Shown here: in pieces, positions 43,676 through 54,660 of the stretch
Numbering within the stretch: position 1 is the first letter of the stretch
How the letters are laid out: every line of letters begins with the position of its first letter
Assembly (NCBI GenBank): GCA_018003015.1
Contig: JAGNEZ010000009.1
Location: 1-64,000, forward strand
DNA from: Phycisphaerae bacterium
GTDB lineage: Bacteria > Planctomycetota > Phycisphaerae > UBA1845 > PWPN01
Direction of reading: 5' to 3'
DNA: 64,000 nucleotides
Position numbers and translations under genes: made by a program
The notes under the pieces: generated by a model
Database searches by the model: none
Told to the model about the DNA's origin: nothing
Seen by the model: only the letters and a program-made list of their open reading frames with translations

Positions 43676-43860
43676 CCTCTATGATGGAGGGGTTGCGGGG
43701 CCGCGTCGGCCCACGCGCGGGTCTGTCTGTTCGGGCAGTCGAAACCTGCCCTGTCAGAAGCCTATCCCTTGGATGTGGGACCGGCACCTTGCCCGTCCAA
43801 TGACCGGCCGAAAACCTGTCCCACACTTCCGATCGAGATAGGCCTCAAGTGTAGATCGCT

Positions 43861-45290
<1,430 letters not shown>

Positions 45291-45294
<4 letters not shown>

Positions 45295-47075
45295 AAAACC
45301 GACCTGACGTCTCCATGATCGGGGGCGAGATCCACTACGGCCGGCTCCAGCCACGCTACTGGGGCCCTGTCCTGGATGCCGCAAGGCAGCTTGGAGCGGA
45401 AGTCCTCGCCACGTACATCATCTGGGATCTGCACGAGACCAGCGAGGGCACCTACGACTTCAGCTCTTGGCGAGCCTTCCTCGCCGAGGTCGAAAAACGC
45501 CGCTTCAAGCTCATCGCCCGCCCCGGCCCCTACGTGTACTCCGAGTGGCGCAACCTCGGCATCCCCGATCACGCCGTGCCCTACCACAAGAACCACCCCG
45601 AGTTCAGGCGAAAGGCCGCCCACTGGATCGCCGCCGCGATGGCCGAGATTCGCCCTTACCTCGGCCGCCTGATCGTCTGCGTCCAGGCAGACAACGAGAT
45701 CGACCCTCTACCCCACTTCTACGGGGAGGATATGGGCTTTGCCGACTGGCTCAAACGCCGCTACGCGTCCGTCGAAGCACTCAATAGGGCCTGGGACTCC
45801 AGCTACGCCAGCTTCGCCGAGGCCATCCCTACGCTCACACCCTTCATCGAAGACCAGCGGCTCAAGGACAGCTGCCAGTACCGATACGACCTGGCCACCG
45901 ATTACGCCCGCTGGGCCGTGGCTGAATACCGCAAGAACGGCTGCACCGTGCCAATCCTGCTCAACACCTGGCCGGGCGTCGATGCCCAGCACTGGCGCGA
46001 TCTGGCCGACCTCTGCGATCTCTATGGCATCGACCCCTATCCGTCCAACGAGTGCCGCGAGGATTACCGCTACTTCAAGGACCGAATCCGCCTCCTCCGC
46101 TCCGTGACCGATTTCCCTTACCTGGCGGAGTTCGGCAGCGGGATCTGGCACGGCATGCCAAACCGCGAGTACTCGCCCGACCACTACCGGTTGACCGCCC
46201 TGACCGCCCTGGCCGGCGGCGTCCGCGGCTGGAACTGGTACATGCTCGCCGACCGCGACAACTGGTATCGCTCCCCTATCAACGAGCGGGGCGTCACCCG
46301 GCCCGAGCTCGCCCCGGCTTTCACCCAGGCCATCGGCTGGTTCAGGCAACTCGAAAACACGCCACCACCCGAAACACCCTTCGCCGTGACTTGGTCCTGG
46401 CATTACCACCAGATCGCCCAGCTTCGAAAAAAAGACCCGGACGACCCCCTGTTCGCCGTCCTCCACGAGATGGGCATCGAGTACGACTACGTCGACGTCG
46501 ACCGCGATTTCAACCCCCCGCGGCTCCTCCTCGCCGCCGGCCGACTCGATCAGCCGGAACGGCTGTGGCACTATGTCGAGAACGGCGGCAACCTCGTCCT
46601 GTTCCAGCAGCTCATCGAAGGTTGCCCGCGACCAGACGGGACCAGCCACCCAGGGGCCTCCCGTCTCGAGGTCTCCCTCGGCTTCGTCACCCAGCAGCCC
46701 GTCTTCAACTACCGCGAGGTGCCGGGGGCGGCTATCGTCGCCCGCCAGCTGCCCATGATCACCGACGAGGACCAGCGCCGACACTGGGAACTCGCCACCG
46801 GCCGAACCTACTTGACCGGCTACTGGGCCAGACACGGTAAAGGCAAAGTCATCGTCCTCGGCTGCGCCCCCAGCCGCGACGCGATTCTGGCCGTCCTTCG
46901 CTTCCTCGACATCAACCTCCCCGTCCTGCCGCTGACACCCGGCGTCCACGCCGCCCGGCGAGGTGACAAACTCATCGTCGTCAACCCCGGTGAGGCCAAA
47001 ACCGCAAAACTCCAGATCAACGGCCACATCACCCACGTGGACCTGCCCCGCTGCTCCGGCATCATTCTGGATTGA
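45291..47075 (+). CDS. GH35/GH42-like beta-galactosidase-family protein
   Basis: The N-terminal TIM barrel follows GH35: GGEIHYGRLQPRYWGPVLDAARQLGAEVLATYIIWDLHE, then RPGPYVYSEWRNLGIPDH. The acid/base is E136 in VQADNEID and the nucleophile is E280 in YLAEFGSGIW, both at positions expected of clan GH-A. The C-terminal half (about 345-594) resembles a trimerisation/beta domain rather than the galactose-binding domains of classical GH35. No signal peptide is seen, so it is probably cytoplasmic. The ATG overlaps the ffh stop (ATGA), an odd partnership that implies cotranslation with a core secretion gene. Substrate not determined. Confidence 0.87.
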
Positions 47076-47092
47076 CCGCCACAACTGACCGG

Positions 47093-47203
47093 CCCGATAT
47101 TATCGGTCCTCATCGCCGGCCCCCACGACCATAACCTCCCCCCCTCACCGTCGGGAACGTCCCCATGCACATGTTCAGGCGCGACTCGTCAGACCCGATA
47201 TTA
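47093..47203. repeat. two copies of CCCGATATTA, one inside a palindrome, upstream of the GGDEF gene
   Basis: CCCGATATTA occurs at 47093-47102 and 47194-47203, 101 bases apart. The first copy is part of a 13-base palindrome with arms CCGATA and TATCGG (47094-47106). The AT-rich core is unusual for this GC-rich DNA, and the copies lie before the GGDEF gene, so they may be regulatory. Confidence 0.35.
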
Positions 47204-47336
47204 AAGCAGCGGACGTACTCTGTAGACGTGACGTGCCCGTGGACCGTGTCTCAATCTGAGGTCCTCTTACTTGCCTCCGGAATCGGACGAATCGTATGTT
47301 TCTCCCGGAAGCGCGGACGCGCACCTGGAGACGGCA

Positions 47337-48761
47337 ATGAACGAAACCTGTCCACACCGGACCGGCGCTCTGCTGACACGGATGGTCCGCGGCTGGCAGG
47401 TCGTCCGCCATAGCCTGCAGTTCAAGGCCTCCCTCCTGGTTGTCCTTCTGATCATGGCCGTTGCCACCATGACCAGCGCCTTGGCGCTGCGATCGACAAG
47501 CCTCGCTCTCTACCAGAACGAATTGGATCGAACCAGAGAGTGGGCCGCCTCCCTGGCCGCCACCGCCGCATCCGAGGTCGGCAGCCTCAATCGCGAACCC
47601 CTCAACCGACTGCTCGACACCCTGGTACGCACACCAACCGTGGCCTATGTCGCGTTTACCGATTCCTCCGGCCGAATCGTCGCCGCCGCCGAGGCCAAGC
47701 CCGGCCTGCTGGCCAACGTGCTCACCTCCGACGGCCGCCGCGTGCGCATGGACATGCTCGAGACACCTCGGGTCATGTCCGACCTGCATACCGGCATGGA
47801 CTGCGTCGACGTCATCGCACCCGTGTACGCGCAAGCGGCATCTCAGGGCAACGACCACCAGAAACCCATCGTCGGCTACCTCCGCCTGGCCACCAACGTC
47901 GGACCAACCAAAGCCAAGTTGGCTAACGTCGGCGACCAACTGGTGAGAATCGCCCTCGGCGTACTCATCCTCGTCGTCCCCTGCAGCCTGGTACTCATGC
48001 GTTACATCGTCCGGCCACTCAACGAGCTCGCCCACACCGCTCGCCAAATCGCCGAGGGCACAACCGACGCCCGCGCGGATGTGCGATCCGAAAACGAGAT
48101 CGGCCAGCTTGCCCGGGCGTTCAATCTCATGACCGACCGGGTCATGCAGTCCCGCCGTGACCTCCTGAAGCTGAACTCCGAACTCGAGGCCCGAGTCGAG
48201 GCCCGCACGCGAGAACTCGAGGAACTCGCTTCCCGGGATCCGCTGACCGGCCTGTATAACCGCCGCCACTTCAACGAGGTTGTGGTCCGGCAGTTCGCCG
48301 CCGCCCAACGCTACGGGGCCGATCTGACCTGCCTCATGTTCGACCTCGATCACTTCAAGGAAATCAATGACCGCCTCGGTCACCGAGCCGGCGACGAGAT
48401 CCTCATCCTGCTCGCCCGCTCCATCAGCAGCCAGCTGCGAACCTCCGACCTGGCCGCCCGCTTCGGCGGAGATGAGTTCATCGCCCTGCTGCCCCAAACC
48501 TCGTCGGCGGCCGCCACCAGCCTGGCCAACCGCATCAAACGCGAATTCACCCTCAATGTGGCCAACAGCTTCCCCGCCGCACCCGCTACCCTGAGCATCG
48601 GCGCCGCCAGCCTGTTCGCTACTCACACCGACTCGCCCGAAGCCCTCATCCACGAGGCCGACGTCGCCCTGTACTGCGCCAAAACACACGGACGCAACCG
48701 ACTGGTCGATTCCTCAGAAGTGGCCGGCCTCAACGGCTCGACCGCACTCGCCCACGGATGA
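47337..48761 (+). CDS. membrane diguanylate cyclase with extracytoplasmic sensor, HAMP and GGDEF domains
   Basis: The protein should make the second messenger c-di-GMP. Membrane helix 1 (about 31-51) and helix 2 (about 200-218) enclose an extracytoplasmic sensor domain of about 145 residues (TVAYVAFTDSSGRIVAAAEA is PAS/dCache-like). A HAMP segment (RPLNELAHTARQIAEGTTDARAD) and a short coiled coil lead to the GGDEF domain with RDPLTGLYNRRHF, MFDLDHFKEINDRLGH and the catalytic motif at 377-381. The inhibitory RxxD site is present as RTSD, five residues before GGDEF, so product feedback is likely. The ATG at 47337 has GGAG six bases upstream. Length 474. Confidence 0.93.
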   Translation: MNETCPHRTGALLTRMVRGWQVVRHSLQFKASLLVVLLIMAVATMTSALALRSTSLALYQNELDRTREWAASLAATAASEVGSLNREPLNRLLDTLVRTPTVAYVAFTDSSGRIVAAAEAKPGLLANVLTSDGRRVRMDMLETPRVMSDLHTGMDCVDVIAPVYAQAASQGNDHQKPIVGYLRLATNVGPTKAKLANVGDQLVRIALGVLILVVPCSLVLMRYIVRPLNELAHTARQIAEGTTDARADVRSENEIGQLARAFNLMTDRVMQSRRDLLKLNSELEARVEARTRELEELASRDPLTGLYNRRHFNEVVVRQFAAAQRYGADLTCLMFDLDHFKEINDRLGHRAGDEILILLARSISSQLRTSDLAARFGGDEFIALLPQTSSAAATSLANRIKREFTLNVANSFPAAPATLSIGAASLFATHTDSPEALIHEADVALYCAKTHGRNRLVDSSEVAGLNGSTALAHG

Positions 48762-49511
48762 ATCGACAAACAGTCAGCCGTCAGCGACGATCACCAACCA
48801 CGCCAACGGAACCCCCTAACCCTGAACCTCCATCTCCACGACCGCCTCCGCCGTTTCGGTCCCGGGCCTGCTAGCGGGTCTGCTGATGTGTTGTTCCCAT
48901 GGGAGCCCGTCCAGACGAAGCACCCCCTCCGCGCGCCGGCAGCGATCGACGAACCGATCACGCCCAACGCACAGAAGCCATCACCAAGAACGACCTCGTT
49001 GGGTTCGTTTGGCGCTCCACGCTCCCAGGAGGTAGAGCCGAAAAGCCCTTTGCCGGGCTCGAAAACGCGGTTCCGGGGCCAGAACGTTGGCTTCGTTCTC
49101 CAGAATTCTGTCCCCCGGAACGCACCAGAGGTGAGACTCCTGCGAAAGACCCCGATGTCAGATAACCGGGTCATCTGGACAAATCACACCCAAGACCTGG
49201 GATGCTCGAGAGGAACGGCCACCCCCAAGCCGAAATGCCGCCCACCAGTCGTGCGGCATGCTCTGAGCGGGACAAGCGGGTGTGCTTGCCTGCCAGGCCG
49301 ACCCGGAAGGCGAAGAACAGCAAGAGGACTCGTCACCCGAGAGATACGGAGGAATGGAAAGTGATTCTCAGACTGCGAGAACCACCGGCTGAAAGCAGCA
49401 AAAACCCAATCGACCCCCTTCGCGTGGCCGCTCCATGGGCACACAATCCACCCTTTCCATGGGATATGCCTCCCAAAACCACCCCGGGATCAGCCTCGCG
49501 CCTGGTGCGGA
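48762..49511. other. 750-base gene-free spacer with degenerate repeat
   Basis: No ORF here is convincing. A 13-base word occurs twice with one mismatch, CGTTGGGTTCGTT (48997-49009) and CGTTGGCTTCGTT (49085-49097), 88 bases apart. Read on the minus strand the area gives RTKPTFWPRN and APNEPNE strings, reminiscent of non-coding repeat tracts I have seen in planctomycete genomes. It probably is a dispersed repeat relic. Confidence 0.35.
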
Positions 49512-50720
49512 TCAGGGCTGGAGAGCCTGACCCGGAAGCGGGCTGCCGATGGGCGGCTGCGCGCGATCCGCCGTCACCTTGCCCTGCTGCTTGAGGCTCC
49601 TGAACCAATCCCGTAGTTCCTGCTCGGCAGGCTTGCCACGCGGGGTGTAGTTGTAGTCACTGGTGCCCCCGGCGGTGTCGTTCCATTCCCACCACATGAT
49701 GCCGCCGACTTCAGGGGTACCTGACCATGTCTCGATGAAGGCCCGGTAACACCTGCGCTGTTCCTCGAGACCGGCGGGAGTCGCCTTCTGGTTATGATAG
49801 TAGTTCCACGGTTCGATCGAGGTGCCTTCCTGGCTGCACCAGCCAGCTTCGGTGAACATCAGGGGCTTGCCGATCTTGCTCTGCCAGCGAAGAATGCCTC
49901 GCTTGATGGGCTTCCAGGCCTCGATCAGCGACTCCTGCGTGGGATTGGGGTCGTCCGACAGCTTGTAGTAGTTGGTCATGCCAACCAGATCGAGGGCATC
50001 CCAGAACTCGACCACCTTGTAGTGATCCCAATTGGCCGAGTAGGACAACCGTCCCTCGTAGACCTTACGAACCTCCTTGATGAGCGCCCGCCAGCGATCG
50101 GTGTACTTCTCGGTGCTGATCAGCTCGGAGCCGACAAGGAAGACCTCAACCTTGCCCCGCTGGGCGATTCGGGCGAAGTGGACCACGAAGTCGCGATAGC
50201 GGTCAAACCAGTCATCCCAGTTCGGGGGACTGATGACTCCCCGCCACTCGTTCCCCCGTGGGTCGCTGAGCAGGATGATAGGCATGAGGATCACCCGCAG
50301 GCCGCGGTCGTGGGCTTCCCGGAAGATCTCCAGCCACTGCTCCTCGGAGGGCGTCACCACCGGGTCAATCTTGAAGGTCTCAGACCCGGCATGTTCCTGG
50401 TAGCCGGGCGTGCTGATCAGCACCGTGTCCGCGCCCATGTCGGCGATCTCGGCAAGCAGTTTGCGCATCCGCTTCACGCAGTGATCGGAACTGTGAAGCG
50501 GAATCGACAAACCATGGTACGGGGTCTCCTTCGAGGCCAGCGGCCGGGGCGAGGCTACCGGCTCGATCTCGTCAATCTCGATCGTGGGGGACGCAGATCC
50601 GCCCGGACGGGCGCTCTGCCCCGAACACGCCAGACGATCATTCTCCCGCGAACAGGACCACCAGACGGCCGCCCCCACCACCAGAATCAATGCCAGGATC
50701 TTGCCCATCAACTTCGTCAA
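49512..50720 (-). CDS. GH113-like glycosidase lipoprotein
   Basis: The start is a TTG at 50720, supported by GGAGGA about nine bases upstream; an ATG at 50708 would lie 21 bases from that site. A lipoprotein signal (AVWWSC) is followed by a short linker and a clan GH-A TIM barrel. E199 in FLVGSELIS and E291 in LMFTEAGW are the likely acid/base and nucleophile, in the arrangement of GH113 beta-mannanases; WWEWND closes the barrel. Specificity for mannan is only a possibility. Length 402 residues. The ThuA-like gene lies 19 bases upstream and is probably cotranscribed. Confidence 0.82.
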   Translation of the reverse strand: MTKLMGKILALILVVGAAVWWSCSRENDRLACSGQSARPGGSASPTIEIDEIEPVASPRPLASKETPYHGLSIPLHSSDHCVKRMRKLLAEIADMGADTVLISTPGYQEHAGSETFKIDPVVTPSEEQWLEIFREAHDRGLRVILMPIILLSDPRGNEWRGVISPPNWDDWFDRYRDFVVHFARIAQRGKVEVFLVGSELISTEKYTDRWRALIKEVRKVYEGRLSYSANWDHYKVVEFWDALDLVGMTNYYKLSDDPNPTQESLIEAWKPIKRGILRWQSKIGKPLMFTEAGWCSQEGTSIEPWNYYHNQKATPAGLEEQRRCYRAFIETWSGTPEVGGIMWWEWNDTAGGTSDYNYTPRGKPAEQELRDWFRSLKQQGKVTADRAQPPIGSPLPGQALQP

Positions 50721-50739
50721 CGGTACGACTCCTCCGCTC

Positions 50740-51549
50740 TCACTTCTCGGCCTGCGAAGCCTTGTCCTTGGCCTCGCCCAGAGCCCAGGCCACCCCCGCC
50801 ATCAGATGCTGCTGATACAACGGGTGGGTCCACACATCTTCACGGTGTCCAAGAGAGGTATAAAACACTTTGCCCTTGCCTTCCGTCCGGGTGTAGGCCA
50901 CAGGGTAGTACTCGCCCTTCTTCATGTTCTGGGGCCTCAGATCGGTCTTCTCGGTGTCGATGCTCATGAGCATGTGCACGTTGTCCTTCGAGAAGTCGTT
51001 CATCTGGTAGATCTCGTCGGCAATGACCCACTCGGCAGGCAGCATTCTGGTGGCGGGATGATCGCGATCCTCGATCGTGATGGTCACCTTCCTGTCCCCG
51101 GCACCGTGGGTCTTGAACGAGCCGCCGACCATCTTGACGTATTCCGGATCACTCTTGAAAGTATCCGTTGCCGCGTGAATCCCAATGAACGCCTTGCCTG
51201 ATCGCAGCCACTTGAAGAGCGACTTCCTGTCAATCTTCGGATCGCCGGTCGTGTAGAAGACGACCGCGTCGTACTGGTTGAACTTGTTCTCGTTCTCCAG
51301 GTCATGGAAGCTCTGCGAGAGGTAGACTTCATAGCCCGCCTTGGTGGCGATTTCCTTGAAGATCTTCTCCGCGAAGGCAATCTCGCCGGTCAGTGGCCGG
51401 ACAACCACCGAGTGCGGAAAACCGTCCGACTCGGAATAGAAGAGGATCTTCTTCTTCGCCCTGCCCTGATCCGCGGCCCCGCAAAGCCAAGTCATCCCCA
51501 ACACCATGGCCACCGCCGCGCCGATCATCAATGCCACTCTTGATTTCAT
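50740..51549 (-). CDS. secreted ThuA-like family protein
   Basis: The 269-residue product has a signal peptide (to about residue 26) and the ThuA (PF06283) class I glutamine amidotransferase-like fold: KKILFYSESDGFPHSV, YDAVVFYTTGD, AFIGIHAATDTF, GGSFKTHGAG, and YTSLGHREDVWTHPLYQQHLMAGVAWAL. ThuA was linked to trehalose utilisation in rhizobia, but planctomycete members are numerous and their substrates are unknown. The canonical amidotransferase cysteine is absent. The GH113-like gene follows immediately, suggesting a joint role in sugar use. Confidence 0.9.
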   Translation of the reverse strand: MKSRVALMIGAAVAMVLGMTWLCGAADQGRAKKKILFYSESDGFPHSVVVRPLTGEIAFAEKIFKEIATKAGYEVYLSQSFHDLENENKFNQYDAVVFYTTGDPKIDRKSLFKWLRSGKAFIGIHAATDTFKSDPEYVKMVGGSFKTHGAGDRKVTITIEDRDHPATRMLPAEWVIADEIYQMNDFSKDNVHMLMSIDTEKTDLRPQNMKKGEYYPVAYTRTEGKGKVFYTSLGHREDVWTHPLYQQHLMAGVAWALGEAKDKASQAEK

Positions 51550-51650
51550 GATATCACCCCATCATGAGAGCCATACGGTCAGACCGATTCCACCCGGGCG
51601 CCTCACGGCGACCGGCCAGACGGACAAGGTACCACCGGACGGAGAGGGGT

Positions 51651-52727
51651 TCAACTCGGCAAGCGGGCCCAGCGGAGTCTGGCGGAGCGGCTCCGGGGGT
51701 TGGTGAATCGCTCCCGGGACGTTGGCTGGACGGGTTCGGCCGCCGCCGCCTGGTAGAGGCCGGCCGCGACGCCCCGGGCAAAAGCCTCCTGCACCAGTCG
51801 ATCCTCCCCGCTGTGGAAACTGATGACGCCGATCCGGCCGCCAGACCGAAGACACGCGGGCGCGATCCGCAGAAGCTCCTTCAGGGCACCCAGTTCGTCG
51901 TTGACCAGGATGCGCAGCGCCTGGAAGGTCCGTGCGGCGGGGTGGAGATCGTGCTGGCGGGCGTCCTTGCGGTTACGCCATGCCTGGGGGGTCATCCGCT
52001 TGGCCTCGAGGATGATCCGGACGAGGTCGGTCGTCGTGCGGATCGGGTGGTGCTGGCGGTGACAGACGACGGCGCGAGCGATGAGACTATGGTCCGGTTC
52101 GTCGCCGAGGACCTCCAGAGCGCTCGACAGATCGGCCTCGGGCAGAGTTGCCAGGTGATCGGCGGCGGTCTGCTGGCGGCGGTCGTCCATGCGCATATCC
52201 AGCGGCCCGCTGTGTTTGTAGCTGAAGCCGCGGGCCGGATCATCCAGCTGCATACTCGATGAACCGAGATCAGCGAAGAGGATATCGAAGCCTGCAAGCC
52301 CTTCCTGGGCCAGCACCTTGGCGACTCCCGCGAAGTTGCAGCGATGGGTGCTGAAGTTCGGGCCGACGGCCGCCAGCCGCTCGCGTGCCCGGGCCAGCTG
52401 CTGAGCATCCACGTCGAATCCGACAAGTCGGCCGGCCGGACCGATCCGCCTGAGCCACTCGACGGCATGACCGCCGTAGCCCAACGTGCAGTCCGCGATG
52501 ACTTCGCCTCGCTGGGGTTTGAGGCATTCCATCACTTCCTGAACCAGGACGGGCACATGCGTGCCGGCCGGAGTGCCGCCTCGCGAACGAACCTGTTCAT
52601 GAATGCCGGGATAGGCCTCGGGGCGATGTTCCTTGTAGCGATCTTCGAAGCGTCTGGGATGCGTGCCCGGGTAACGCCGACGCCGGCGTCGAGGGGGATC
52701 AGCTCCGTGCTCCTGAGGGTGACTCAT
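51651..52727 (-). CDS. rsmH: 16S rRNA (cytosine(1402)-N4)-methyltransferase RsmH
   Basis: RsmH methylates C1402 of 16S rRNA in the ribosomal P site. Family blocks are intact: THVPVLVQEVMECL, ADCTLGYGGHA, VGFDVD, FADLGSSSMQLDDPARGFSY, GPLDMRM, HPAARTFQALRILVNDEL, ISFHSGEDRLVQ and PRSRSARLRWA. The ATG at 52727 has AGGA eight bases upstream. It gives an Arg-rich N-terminal extension of about 55 residues not usual for the family, possibly for RNA contact. Length 358. It is not next to mraZ, ftsL or mur genes as in most bacteria. Confidence 0.95.
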   Translation of the reverse strand: MSHPQEHGADPPRRRRRRYPGTHPRRFEDRYKEHRPEAYPGIHEQVRSRGGTPAGTHVPVLVQEVMECLKPQRGEVIADCTLGYGGHAVEWLRRIGPAGRLVGFDVDAQQLARARERLAAVGPNFSTHRCNFAGVAKVLAQEGLAGFDILFADLGSSSMQLDDPARGFSYKHSGPLDMRMDDRRQQTAADHLATLPEADLSSALEVLGDEPDHSLIARAVVCHRQHHPIRTTTDLVRIILEAKRMTPQAWRNRKDARQHDLHPAARTFQALRILVNDELGALKELLRIAPACLRSGGRIGVISFHSGEDRLVQEAFARGVAAGLYQAAAAEPVQPTSRERFTNPRSRSARLRWARLPS

Positions 52728-52818
52728 CCGGCCTATCCTACTCCAGCGAGCCCGTGATGAGGAAGCGAGGCAAGGCTTCGTGCGGGGAGGGGTCGAAAGC
52801 CACCGATCTGATTCGGGC

Positions 52819-54645
52819 TCACGGTGAGAGCCGATGAAGGCGCGGCACTTCGAGCAGTTCGACGCGGGCTCCGATCGCAGGGGGCTCCGTTCGGGTCAGG
52901 CGTCCGGCGTGCCATGACAGGAACTGGTTGGCGGGGTCGTCGATGCGGCGGTCAAAGACGAATCGGACGGTGCGAATCCCGTCACCCTCGACGTCTTCGG
53001 CGACGGCAGTGAATGCCGAGGTCCGATAGTGTGCTCCCTCGACAAGGGTAACGCCGGGACTGATGAACAGCCTCTCGAAGCGATTCTCGAGGAACGGCGG
53101 CCCCGTTGCCGTCAGGGTCATGGTGTGCTCGTCGATCCGTTTCCAGGTCAAACCCCGGCGGCCGAATTGCAGCGGAAAGAACTCCGTCTGGCGGTCATGG
53201 TGAATGACCGCCCAGGTTGTGGCCATGGTCAGAGAGAGCATGTTCGACGGGCTGTTCAGCAGAAAGACGTGTCGCGGGGCGGGCACGGCGGCTTCGATTT
53301 CGGCATCGCGGATGATGCTGCGGTCGGTGTGAGCCACCCTGGCGATCATGACACTGCGGGCGATGGTCATCGGGACGGAGCTCACCAGCCCCAGGAGCAG
53401 AAAGACGGCCAGGATGAACTGGGCGTACTGGCGACTGGCCCATTGTTGTTTGAGCGGCAGGAGGCGATCGAAAGCCATGCCGATCAGGAGGCAACTCGCC
53501 ACTGAGGCATCCATGAGCAGGCGATCGGACGGTTCCGTTCCCCCCACCGCCAGGAAGCTCAGGAAGATCCAGCCGACTGCGAAGACGACGATCCGGGTCC
53601 AGCCGAGCAGGCGGAACAGGATGTAGCCAACGCCCGCCAGGAGGGGGACACCCGCGCAGATGAGCCACGGCGTGTATTGGGGAAAGGCGGGGACAACGTC
53701 GGATGCGACTCCCAGGAAGAGGCTGAGCAGGGAAACCGGAATGAAGACCGCGAAGCGGGCCAGGTACGCTCCGGGATCGCGCCAAGGCATGGGATACATC
53801 AGCGACCGCGTCCCGTAGTCCCTCAACACATAGAAGGTCAGAAAGCCGAATGCCAGCACTCCGAGAATCCAGAGAGCCGGTGACCGCAGGCATGGCCCGA
53901 TCCTCCGGATCATGGGTCTGCCCGTGGCGCACGGTCCCAGCGTCAGCAGGTAGAGCCCCACCAGGGGGGCGGCCATGATCCCGGACTCTCGCGAGCCGCA
54001 CGCCAGCAGGAAACACCCGACCCCGATGAGGAGCCAGCGCCGTGGATGCCGGGAGGTTGTTGATCGAACGGCCGCCAGCACCGTCGCCACGACGAAGACC
54101 GCGCCCAGCAAGCCGTTGCGACTGGCGATCCAGCTCACCAGCAGCGTGTGCCCGTCCTTCACCGCCAGGAAAGCCAGCGCCCAAAGGCTGGCCCGAGCAG
54201 GCACGCCCAAGGCGATGTACAGCCTGAAGGCCAGCCACAGGAACGCTGCGAAGCAAGCCAGGCTGGTCAGATGGTAACCCGGCGCCCAATCCTCCCAGAG
54301 TCTGTAGTCGGCCCACAGGGTCAGACTGGTGACCGGCCGGAAGAACCGGACCTTGAAATCCGGCGAGGCCCACCAGGGGTGCGTTCGCCAGTCTGGCATC
54401 TGGAGCCGGTCGCCGGCCGTGAACTCGTACAGTCCCCACCACGGCATGGTTGTGCGTTGACCCAAGCCGCGCAGGGCGAACTGGTGAAAGTAGTCGTCAT
54501 AGAGGAAGCCCCAGCGCAGCGATCCCGCGTGGCTGAAGACCCCCAGCAGCACCAGGCACGCTGCGATGCGCGCCGTCCGTCCCATGCGACGAGAGCCTGG
54601 GCCGGGTGAGACCGGGTGGCGAGCGTCATCATGGGGCGCGATCAT
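52819..54645 (-). CDS. polytopic membrane protein, GT-C glycosyltransferase-like
   Basis: The 608-residue protein has about ten to twelve membrane helices in residues 25-430 and a C-terminal soluble region of about 170 residues. Just after the first helix is RWGFLYDDYFHQ, an acidic pair in the first extracytoplasmic loop as expected for GT-C enzymes that use lipid-linked sugars. A large loop containing WWASPDFKVRFFRPVTSLT follows, as in O-mannosyltransferase/ArnT-like proteins. The exact family is not certain. It follows an acyltransferase-like gene by 15 bases, so the two may build or decorate a surface glycan. GGAGC lies ten bases before the ATG. Confidence 0.75.
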   Translation of the reverse strand: MIAPHDDARHPVSPGPGSRRMGRTARIAACLVLLGVFSHAGSLRWGFLYDDYFHQFALRGLGQRTTMPWWGLYEFTAGDRLQMPDWRTHPWWASPDFKVRFFRPVTSLTLWADYRLWEDWAPGYHLTSLACFAAFLWLAFRLYIALGVPARASLWALAFLAVKDGHTLLVSWIASRNGLLGAVFVVATVLAAVRSTTSRHPRRWLLIGVGCFLLACGSRESGIMAAPLVGLYLLTLGPCATGRPMIRRIGPCLRSPALWILGVLAFGFLTFYVLRDYGTRSLMYPMPWRDPGAYLARFAVFIPVSLLSLFLGVASDVVPAFPQYTPWLICAGVPLLAGVGYILFRLLGWTRIVVFAVGWIFLSFLAVGGTEPSDRLLMDASVASCLLIGMAFDRLLPLKQQWASRQYAQFILAVFLLLGLVSSVPMTIARSVMIARVAHTDRSIIRDAEIEAAVPAPRHVFLLNSPSNMLSLTMATTWAVIHHDRQTEFFPLQFGRRGLTWKRIDEHTMTLTATGPPFLENRFERLFISPGVTLVEGAHYRTSAFTAVAEDVEGDGIRTVRFVFDRRIDDPANQFLSWHAGRLTRTEPPAIGARVELLEVPRLHRLSP

Positions 54646-54660
54646 CGCTCACGCTGCTCC

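Noticed and set aside
43676-43860. Possible SRP RNA gene just upstream of ffh
   Set aside because: The GGTCAGG..GGAAGGAAGCAGCC core of bacterial 4.5S RNA was looked for and not found.
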